Positions 5,814 to 11,637 of a stretch of DNA of 11,637 bases are shown here, piece by piece (within the stretch, counting starts at the first letter, position 1; each line of letters opens with the position of its first letter). The translations under genes were made by a program, and so were the position numbers. Under the pieces are notes generated by a model, which made no database searches, was not told the DNA's origin, and worked only from the letters and a program-made list of their open reading frames with translations. Source of the stretch: JAFAVZ01 sp036009105 (GTDB taxonomy: Bacteria; Acidobacteriota; Thermoanaerobaculia; Gp7-AA8); contig DASYMJ010000199.1 of the NCBI GenBank assembly GCA_036009105.1, positions 1-11,637 of the forward strand, given 5' to 3'.

Positions 5814-6341
5814 TCAGGCGCCCCGTCCCGTCCACCCTCCCAAGTCGCGGTGCGTCTTCGACCACACCTCGCGCCCGGCGCCGCCTTCCACCAGCATCTT
5901 CGCCACCCACAGGATCTGGCCGGTGTGCGTCGCGACGTGGGCGGTGATGTTGAGCAGGTCCTCGATCACGTAGCGCTGCAGGGTCGGCTCGGCGGAAGGC
6001 TCCACCAGGCGCGCGGCATCGACCTTGTCCAGGGTCTGATCGGCCTTCGCCACCATGTCGTCGAAGATGGCCAGCAGCTCGGCGCGGGGGATCGTCCGCC
6101 GCTCGGCGAACTCGGCGGCCCGGTCGCGCTCGTAGGGCAGGCCGCCGATGTTGCGGTTCAGGTAATGGTTCAGCGAGCCCGATAGATGGATCACCAGGTT
6201 GCCGACCGAGTTGGAGGTCTCGTTCGGCCGCCACCAGATCTGCTCATCGCTGAGGTGCTCCAGCGCGGCGCGGATCTGGGCCGGGAAGACGCGGGTGATG
6301 CGGGCGCGGATCGATTCGAGGACGACGTCGGCGAGCTGCAT
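5814..6341 (-). CDS. DinB-like (DUF1572-type) four-helix metalloprotein
   Basis: A 175-aa cytosolic protein of the DinB/YfiT superfamily. These are four-helix bundles with a three-histidine metal site; characterised members include bacillithiol or mycothiol S-transferases, but most have unknown substrates. Candidate ligands are H52 (NLVIHLSGSLNHYL) and H135 and H139 (NITAHVATHTGQI). The WWRPNETSNSVGNLVIHL stretch (36-53) and the RDRAAEF segment (72-78) are typical of the DUF1572-type branch. The ATG at 6341 gives a full-length domain. No Shine-Dalgarno sequence is seen; TATCAT lies eight bases upstream. It is divergent from the second propeller gene and convergent with the first, sitting between the two paralogues. 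Substrate cannot be named. Confidence 0.85.
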   Translation of the reverse strand: MQLADVVLESIRARITRVFPAQIRAALEHLSDEQIWWRPNETSNSVGNLVIHLSGSLNHYLNRNIGGLPYERDRAAEFAERRTIPRAELLAIFDDMVAKADQTLDKVDAARLVEPSAEPTLQRYVIEDLLNITAHVATHTGQILWVAKMLVEGGAGREVWSKTHRDLGGWTGRGA

Positions 6342-6387
6342 GATCCATGATGATAGCGCGCTCGTCGGTGGCCCGAATCCTGCTCGC

Positions 6388-6391
6388 GAGG
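6388..6391 (+). promoter_or_regulatory. Shine-Dalgarno site deciding the start of the second propeller gene
   Basis: GAGG six bases before the ATG at 6398. It favours that start over ATG codons at 6347 and 6350, which have no such site and would place a charged extension before the signal peptide. Confidence 0.65.
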
Positions 6392-6397
6392 CACTTC

Positions 6398-7531
6398 ATG
6401 CGCAAGGTCCTCATCCTTCTCTTGCTGGCTCTTCCGGCCGCGGCCGTCACCCTCGGGCCGGCCGTTCCGCTCACGCCCGCGGCAAACAACGGCACGCACA
6501 CCTTGCCGGTCCTGGCCCTGACCACCAGCGGCGGCACCGCCGCCATCTGGCGCGCCGAGGCCACGCACGCCGGCGCCGCTTCCGGCAACCTCACCACGGT
6601 CGCCACCGACAACGTGCCGGATCCGACTCCCTACCGTGACGCCACCATCGCCTCCATCGGCGACGAGTCCTACCCGGTGTGGGTGGAGAACGACTGGATC
6701 TACGGCTTCGTGCTCGCCGGCAACGGCCAGCCGCGCACCCAGCCCAAACTGCTCTCCATGGTCGACTCCCGGCACACCCAGCGCCTCGCCGTCGGCGCGG
6801 GCGGCAACCGCTATCTGATGGTGTGGGGCGTCTGGACGAAGATGCTGGCCATCGTCCTCGACCAGGACGGCAACGTGCTGGTCGGCGACACGGCGCTGAT
6901 CCCGGGCGGCAACCCGACGCGCGGAATCGACGAGATCGCCATCGCCTCGAACGGCAACGAGTTCCTGGTGGTGTGGGAGGAGACGGGCGACGTGCCGTGG
7001 GACACCCCCTGCGGGGTGATCTGCCCCAGCGGCGACCGCACCGTGCACGCCATCACCGTCGGCCTGGACGGGCAGCCGCGGCCGGAGACGGAGATCGAGC
7101 TGGCCACGAACGCCGGCATGCCGGACGTGGTCTGGAACGGCAGCGACTACCTCGTGGTCTGGTCCCGCATGCCGGACGGCGGCGTCTCCGGACGCCACGT
7201 GGCGGCGGGCGGGGGGGCGGCAGGGGAGGTCGTGAATTTCACCACCGGCGCCGACTTCGGGCCCGACCTCGTCTGGGACGGAGCGGCGTATGACTTGGCG
7301 TTCGTCCGCAACCAGACGAACGGCCTCTTCGCCATCCGGACGAACGGCGACGGCAGCTCCATCAGCCCCCTCTTCGACGGCCCGGTCGGCCACGTCACCT
7401 CGGCCAGAGGCTATTCGTTCGCGTCGCAGGGAAAGAGCATCGCCTTAGCTTACGAGAACGACGGTCGGATCTTCGTGCGCCGCGCGTCGACCGATTCGAC
7501 CCCGGGGAGGATCCGGGCCATTCGGCATTGA
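6398..7531 (+). CDS. Secreted protein, probable seven-bladed beta-propeller (paralogue)
   Basis: A 377-aa protein with a short signal peptide (MRKVLILLLLALPAAA) and no other membrane segment. Repeats with the same grammar as the 4733 gene occur at GTAAIW (46-51), SYPVW (91-95), RYLMVW (138-143), EFLVVW (188-193), DYLVVW (250-255), AYDLAF (297-302) and SIALAY (347-352), again seven candidate blades. One blade has an insertion with a C-x3-C pair (C205, C209), possibly a disulfide once exported. The C-terminus GRIRAIRH parallels RRRAIR in the other copy. The pair flanks the DinB-like gene and may be an old duplication interrupted by it. I cannot assign a ligand, enzyme activity or named family. 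Confidence 0.82.
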   Translation: MRKVLILLLLALPAAAVTLGPAVPLTPAANNGTHTLPVLALTTSGGTAAIWRAEATHAGAASGNLTTVATDNVPDPTPYRDATIASIGDESYPVWVENDWIYGFVLAGNGQPRTQPKLLSMVDSRHTQRLAVGAGGNRYLMVWGVWTKMLAIVLDQDGNVLVGDTALIPGGNPTRGIDEIAIASNGNEFLVVWEETGDVPWDTPCGVICPSGDRTVHAITVGLDGQPRPETEIELATNAGMPDVVWNGSDYLVVWSRMPDGGVSGRHVAAGGGAAGEVVNFTTGADFGPDLVWDGAAYDLAFVRNQTNGLFAIRTNGDGSSISPLFDGPVGHVTSARGYSFASQGKSIALAYENDGRIFVRRASTDSTPGRIRAIRH

Positions 7532-7540
7532 CGGGTCGTG

Positions 7541-7546
7541 TAAAAT
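7541..7546 (+). promoter_or_regulatory. Possible -10 element upstream of pckA
   Basis: TAAAAT in the 78-base gap before pckA matches TATAAT at five of six positions, and would give an untranslated leader of about 55 bases. No -35 box is seen at normal spacing: the TTGACG at 7528-7533 is only seven bases away. Weak evidence; pckA could instead be read from the propeller gene upstream. Confidence 0.3.
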
Positions 7547-7599
7547 GCCCGCCTTCCGAGCGGCGCTTCCGCGTTGCCAGACTTGAGCTCATCGCCCGA

Positions 7600-7604
7600 A
7601 AGGA
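7600..7604 (+). promoter_or_regulatory. Shine-Dalgarno site of pckA
   Basis: AAGGA five bases before the ATG at 7610. It decides this start over an in-frame TTG at 7574. Confidence 0.7.
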
Positions 7605-7609
7605 TCGTC

Positions 7610-9169
7610 ATGACGGACATTCTGACGCCTGCCAAGCAGCTTCCCGTCCAGCCGAAATCGGTCGTCTGGAACCCATCGGCCGAGGAACTGCGGCGCTACG
7701 CGGCGGAGATGCCGAACGCGCGCGTCACCGAATTCGGCAACCTCAACGTGGCGACGAAAGTCGTCTCCCGCTCCAAGGGCTCCACCTTCATCGCCACCGA
7801 CACCCCCGAGCAGCACTCCGACCAGACCATCAGCCGCGCTGAATACGAGCGGATGGCCAGGCTGCAGAACGACTACATCAAGACCAGGGACATGCTGGTG
7901 GTGGACGGCTTCATCGGCAACGACCCGCAGTTCCGCGTCGCGGCGCGCCTCATCATCGAGAAAGCGAACGCGAACATCGCCGGCATGCAGCAGCACCTCT
8001 ATTACCCCGCCACGGCGGAGGAGCTGGAGACGTTCGAGCCTGTCCTGACAGTGATTTACACGCCGACCCTGAAGGCCGAGGGGTATCCGGACGAGCGGCT
8101 GATCGCGGTCGACCTGGAGAGCTACATCACCCGCGTCTTCCACTCCGACTACTTCGGCGAGTCGAAGAAGGGCGGGCTGCGGATGTGGAACAAGCTCGTC
8201 TACGAGCGGGGCGGCCTGGCCCTCCACGCCGGCTGCAAGGTCATCCCGGTGGAGGGGACGGACCGGGTGGGGCTGATCGTCGGACTCTCCGGCACGGGCA
8301 AGACCACCACCACCTTCACCAAGCAGAACAATTCCTCGCCGGTGCAGGACGACTTCTGCGCCCTGATGCCGGGCGGCAAGATCTACGCGACGGAGAATGG
8401 TTGCTTTGCCAAGACGTTCGGGCTCAACCCGAACGACGAGCCGACCATCTACCACGCCTGCGCCGCCCCCCAAGCCTACCTGGAGAACGTCTCCCAGAAT
8501 GCCGAGGGGAAGATCGACTACTTCGACACCTCCTACACGCCGAACGGCCGGGCCGTCATCCGGATGGAGGACATCGCCGGGGCCTACGACGCGCGCCAGC
8601 TGAAGAAGGCCGACTTCCTGCTCATCCTCAACCGCAACGAGAACATCATCCCGGCCGTGGCCAAGCTCGAGGGGCCGCTGGCTGCCGCCTACTTCATGCT
8701 CGGCGAGACGAAAGGCACCTCCGCCGGCGGCGCCGCCGAGGCCGGCAAGTCGCTGCGCGTGCCCGGCACGAACCCCTTCTTCCCCCTGCTCCACGCCTAC
8801 CAGGGCAACCGGATGCTGGAGCTGATGAAAGACAACCCGATGGACGTCTACCTGATGAACACCGGCGCCATCGGCGGCGACGGCAAGCAGGAAGGCTCCA
8901 AGAAGGTGAAGATCCAGCACTCGTCCGCGGTGGTCAAGGCGATCGCCGAGGGGACCATCAAGTGGGAGAAGGATCCGGATTTCGGGTACCTCGTGGCCAC
9001 CGAAGTGCCGGGCATCGACGACCCCGACTACCTGCAGCCGAAGAAGATGTACCAGCGGCAGGGGAGACTGGACGAGTACAACCAGCTGGTGGCCAAATAC
9101 AACGACGACCGCCGCGCCTACCTGCGCAAGTGGAAGGGCCTGAGCGAAGAGATCGTGAACGCGATTTAG
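7610..9169 (+). CDS. pckA: Phosphoenolpyruvate carboxykinase (ATP), divergent subfamily
   Basis: Converts oxaloacetate and ATP to PEP, ADP and CO2, the entry step of gluconeogenesis; 519 aa from the ATG at 7610 (E. coli PckA is 540). The P-loop GLSGTGKT (225-232) is exact. Other equivalents by eye: Y181 and K186-K187 in YFGESKKGG (E. coli Y207, K212-K213), H206 (H232), metal-binding D247-D248 in VQDDF (D268-D269), and R314 in NGRAVI (R333). The N-terminal TGRSPKDK signature of classical enzymes is replaced by VVSRSKGS (52-59), keeping one arginine (R54). The lid-side TAKLAGTE motif reads ETKGTSAGG (366-374). GWDD and EGGCYAKT are replaced by CALM and ENGCFAKT. It is therefore an intact but remote member. 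It is convergent with lptFG, with a possible terminator between them. Confidence 0.92.
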   Translation: MTDILTPAKQLPVQPKSVVWNPSAEELRRYAAEMPNARVTEFGNLNVATKVVSRSKGSTFIATDTPEQHSDQTISRAEYERMARLQNDYIKTRDMLVVDGFIGNDPQFRVAARLIIEKANANIAGMQQHLYYPATAEELETFEPVLTVIYTPTLKAEGYPDERLIAVDLESYITRVFHSDYFGESKKGGLRMWNKLVYERGGLALHAGCKVIPVEGTDRVGLIVGLSGTGKTTTTFTKQNNSSPVQDDFCALMPGGKIYATENGCFAKTFGLNPNDEPTIYHACAAPQAYLENVSQNAEGKIDYFDTSYTPNGRAVIRMEDIAGAYDARQLKKADFLLILNRNENIIPAVAKLEGPLAAAYFMLGETKGTSAGGAAEAGKSLRVPGTNPFFPLLHAYQGNRMLELMKDNPMDVYLMNTGAIGGDGKQEGSKKVKIQHSSAVVKAIAEGTIKWEKDPDFGYLVATEVPGIDDPDYLQPKKMYQRQGRLDEYNQLVAKYNDDRRAYLRKWKGLSEEIVNAI

Positions 9170-9200
9170 CGAGCGGGTTGCGGCGAGCAGCGGGCAGGAG

Positions 9201-9222
9201 AGCCCCGTGAGTGCGGGCTTTT
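9201..9222 (+). terminator. Possible intrinsic terminator after pckA
   Basis: AGCCC (9201-9205) pairs with GGGCT (9215-9219) around a nine-base loop and leads into TTTT. The 72-base convergent gap also allows larger stems, CGGCGAGC (9181-9188) with GCTCGCCG (9233-9240), or 9169-9176 with 9231-9238. Those compete with each other and would fold on both strands. The short stem and only four T residues make it a modest terminator candidate. Confidence 0.45.
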
Positions 9223-9241
9223 CGTTCTCGCCGCTCGCCGG

Positions 9242-11637
9242 CTACGTCTCCGCGTGCGCGAACATGTACACGGCGCCGATGGAGAAGAGGATGTTCGCGC
9301 TCCACGCGGCGAGCACCGGCGGCAGGTTGCCCACCTCGCCGAACTTGGTGAACAAGACGAACACCATCCAGTACATGATGCCCAGCACCAGGGCGATGCC
9401 GAAGCCGTAGAGCGCGCCGCGCTTGCCGATGCGGAACGCGAACGGCAGCGCGATGAGCGCCATGACCAGGCTCAGCGCCGGCCAGGAAGTCTTCGCATAA
9501 AGCTTCACGGTCAGCTCCTCGGCTGAGTACCCGGAGTTGCGGATCGAGCCGACGTAGCGCCGCAGCTGGGCGAAGGTCATCTGGTCCGGCGACTTCGCCT
9601 CCGTGGCGAAGTCCTCCGGTTTCTCCGCGTAGTAGAGGCGCAGCGGCTGCTTGATATCCGAGTCGGTGGAGGCGCCGCTGTCATTGAAGGAGCGCATCCA
9701 GCCGTTGGAGAACACCCAGCCCTGGCCGTCCCACTGCGCGCGCTCGGCGTACACCCGGCGCGTGATGCGGAACTCGGTCGGGTGCAGCTCGAACACCTGC
9801 ACCTGGGACAGCACCTTGTCCCGCCGGTCGTAGGACAGGAAATTGATCAGGTACCGCCCTTTGCCGAGGAACCACGTCTTCTGCTGGGTGGAGAGGCTGC
9901 TCGCGGTGGTGCGGCCGCGGATCACGTTCTCCAGCTTCATGGCCCGCTCGTTCGCGAAGGGGAGGATGAAATCGAGCAGGAAGTAGGCGAATACGCTGAG
10001 CACCGCCGCCACGGCGATGATCGGCAGCGACACCCGGTAAAGGGAGACGCCGCCCGACTTGAGCGCCGTCACCTCATTGTTCTTGGCCAGCAGGCCGAAG
10101 GTGACCAGCGTCGCCACGAGCACCGAGATGGGCAGGGTGTAGTTGAGGACGTAGAAGATCTGGAACCGGTAATAGCTCAGCACCATCGAGCCGGCGATGT
10201 GGTTGCGCCGGATGTCGTTGGCCAGGTCGGTGTAGCTGATCACCATGAAGAGGGCGACGGTGGAGATCAGCACCAGCCCCAGGATCTTCAGGAACTCCCG
10301 CAGGATGTAGCGGTCGAGGATGTTCGGGAAGGTGATGTCGAGCGTATTGAGGATCATCGGCTCGTCTTCGACCCGGGCCGACGTCGTCACGACGCCGGAT
10401 GAGACCTGTTGCCGCTGCTCCTCCCGCCGCGCCTTGCGGGCCTGCAGCCGGCCGGCGAGCCTGGTGAAGAAACCGCCCTCCGAGCGCTGGCCGGAGTCGC
10501 GGCCGGCGCGGCGCAGCAGGTAGATGCCGAGGGCGAGGAGGATGATGTTCGCCGCCCACATGCCGAGCCAGGGCGGGATCTTGCCGCCCGCGGCCATGTG
10601 CTCGCCGTTGATGATGAGCACGTAGTAGAAGACGATGATCGCGATACTTAAAGAGAAGCCTGAGCTTTTCCCGCCGCGGCGATTGGTGATGCCGAGCGGC
10701 AGCCCGAGGATACCGAAGACGATGCAGGCGAACGGGATGGAGAACTTCTTGTGGATCTCCACCCAGGCCAGCCGGTAGGTGTCGGGGTCGCCGTGCCGCA
10801 GGTCGCGGGCCTGGGAGAGGAGCTGCTTGAGGTCGAGCTCGCGCAGCGAGCGCGCCACCTGGCTGGTGTCGAGGACGCTCTTGTCCGGCAGGAGGATGCG
10901 CTGCGTGTCGTTGCGGTTCAGGTCATAGTGGTCCGGCTTGCGCGGATCCCAGATGTGCGTCTCGGCCTTCTTCAGGTTGAGCCAGACCTGGCGGTTGGCC
11001 TTGACGATGGAAAGGTTGCCGCCCTGCGCGGCGATCACGCGCTGGCCGCTGTGCGAGGCGAGCGCGCCGACCGTCGGCGCCGGTTCCTGGGACGCGTTGA
11101 TCACGCCCTGCGGCGTGGCGAGGTCCTGGGTTTCGTCGCCGCGCGTGTCGGCCACGAAGACGCCTTTCCACAGGCCGGTGCGCGGATCGACGTCGTTCAC
11201 GTAGATCATCAGGTTCTCGTAGTCGTCGTAGAAAACCCGCGGCTTGATCTCCTTGGCCACCGACGACGTGAACACCTCGGCCCGCAGCGCGACGAAGTTG
11301 CGGTTGCCCCTGGGCAGCACGAAGTTCGTCAGGTAGAGCGTGAGCAGGAACATGGCGAAGCTGAAGACGAACACCGGCCGGTAGATGGCGCGGGTGGAGA
11401 CGCCCAGGCTGCGCATGGCGATGATCTCGGAGTCGGACGAGAGGCGGCCGATGGCGATGAGGATGCCGAACAGGAGCGACATCGGCACGGTGAGGACGAC
11501 GATGTGCGGCAGCGACCAGAGGAGCAGTTTGCCGACCGTGTTCAGGCTGAGGGAGCGTTTGATGATGACACCCGCCAGGTCGAAGAGCCGCTGCATGAGG
11601 ATGAGCGACGTGTAGAAGATGAAGCCGAGGGCGGTGG
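9242..11637 (-). CDS. Fused LptF-LptG LPS-export permease (N-terminus cut by window edge)
   Basis: Membrane subunit of the LPS exporter, which with LptB ATPase extracts LPS from the inner membrane and passes it to LptC/LptA. One open frame holds two complete YjgP/YjgQ permease units. Residues here count from the Met codon at 11596, but the frame is open to the window edge and the upstream residues (ALGFIFYTSLIL) are clearly a transmembrane start, so the gene is partial. Unit 1 (LptF-like, to about 362) has its coupling-helix segment at SDSEIIAMRSLGVS (54-67). Unit 2 (LptG-like, about 426-784) repeats it at KNNEVTALKSGGVS (505-518). Each has flanking transmembrane helices and a periplasmic beta-jellyroll region (about 100-275 and 550-690). 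A charged linker, rich in R, E and Q, joins them (about 363-425). In E. coli these are separate proteins. An assembly artefact is unlikely because the frame is uninterrupted. Confidence 0.93.
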   Translation of the reverse strand, partial: TALGFIFYTSLILMQRLFDLAGVIIKRSLSLNTVGKLLLWSLPHIVVLTVPMSLLFGILIAIGRLSSDSEIIAMRSLGVSTRAIYRPVFVFSFAMFLLTLYLTNFVLPRGNRNFVALRAEVFTSSVAKEIKPRVFYDDYENLMIYVNDVDPRTGLWKGVFVADTRGDETQDLATPQGVINASQEPAPTVGALASHSGQRVIAAQGGNLSIVKANRQVWLNLKKAETHIWDPRKPDHYDLNRNDTQRILLPDKSVLDTSQVARSLRELDLKQLLSQARDLRHGDPDTYRLAWVEIHKKFSIPFACIVFGILGLPLGITNRRGGKSSGFSLSIAIIVFYYVLIINGEHMAAGGKIPPWLGMWAANIILLALGIYLLRRAGRDSGQRSEGGFFTRLAGRLQARKARREEQRQQVSSGVVTTSARVEDEPMILNTLDITFPNILDRYILREFLKILGLVLISTVALFMVISYTDLANDIRRNHIAGSMVLSYYRFQIFYVLNYTLPISVLVATLVTFGLLAKNNEVTALKSGGVSLYRVSLPIIAVAAVLSVFAYFLLDFILPFANERAMKLENVIRGRTTASSLSTQQKTWFLGKGRYLINFLSYDRRDKVLSQVQVFELHPTEFRITRRVYAERAQWDGQGWVFSNGWMRSFNDSGASTDSDIKQPLRLYYAEKPEDFATEAKSPDQMTFAQLRRYVGSIRNSGYSAEELTVKLYAKTSWPALSLVMALIALPFAFRIGKRGALYGFGIALVLGIMYWMVFVLFTKFGEVGNLPPVLAAWSANILFSIGAVYMFAHAET

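Noticed and set aside
6191..7393. Minus-strand open frame of 400 codons across the second propeller gene
   Set aside because: Shadow of two real genes; it joins antisense propeller sequence to an out-of-frame DinB tail.
7528..7546. TTGACG plus TAAAAT as a sigma-70 promoter pair for pckA
   Set aside because: Spacing is only seven bases, so they cannot act as a -35/-10 pair; only the TAAAAT is kept as a weak candidate.
7589..8920. Long minus-strand open frame of 443 codons
   Set aside because: Antisense to pckA, with low-complexity G/V/H/R composition and no recognisable motif.
10355..10357. Internal ATG as the start of a separate lptG
   Set aside because: The frame is continuous through it and no convincing ribosome site precedes it; kept only as a test in the fusion finding.

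Overview
The window is dense, high-G+C bacterial chromosome with 11 protein-coding genes. It has no RNA genes, prophage, insertion sequence or CRISPR array. Genes for Kdo precursor synthesis (KdsD), LPS export (LptF/LptG) and lipoprotein transport (LolA-like) point to a diderm, LPS-bearing bacterium. The fused LptF-LptG permease, the two secreted repeat proteins, the DUF6982-like small protein and the intergenic palindromes would fit Acidobacteriota or a similar lineage. That placement is inference, not proven here.

Layout. Positions 36-3688 (minus strand) hold a tight, probably co-transcribed cluster, read right to left: kdsD, a 120-aa hypothetical protein (TGATG stop/start overlap), a lolA-like gene, yajQ, and a long-chain polyprenyl diphosphate synthase whose likely TTG start overlaps the yajQ stop. 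panE (ketopantoate reductase) lies just upstream on the same strand. It is divergent by 37 bp from a secreted, probable seven-bladed beta-propeller protein (4733-5743, plus). A DinB/DUF1572-like protein follows (5814-6341, minus), divergent from a second secreted propeller paralogue (6398-7531, plus). Next are an ATP-type PEP carboxykinase of a divergent subfamily (7610-9169, plus) and, convergent with it, a fused LptF-LptG permease whose N-terminus runs off the right edge (9242-11637, minus).

Function. KdsD, LolA and LptFG all serve the outer membrane. Polyprenyl diphosphate serves quinone or undecaprenyl-type lipids. PanE (pantothenate/CoA) and PckA (gluconeogenesis) are housekeeping metabolism. 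The two propeller proteins are the least understood genes.

The most unusual content is between genes. There are at least three kinds of palindromic or repeated intergenic element: (1) a REP/BIME-like family with ends ATGT(A/G)GGG at 10-37, 3706-3779 and 5747-5798, always abutting a stop codon; (2) a small hairpin with tandem G-A mismatches at 1608-1635; (3) a 29-nt near-perfect inverted repeat made of GATGAAC-type heptamers at 2260-2337. No gene-free stretch exceeds 100 bases. I found no clear undescribed multi-gene system; the repeat families, the LptFG fusion, the divergent PEPCK and the twin propellers are the best leads.
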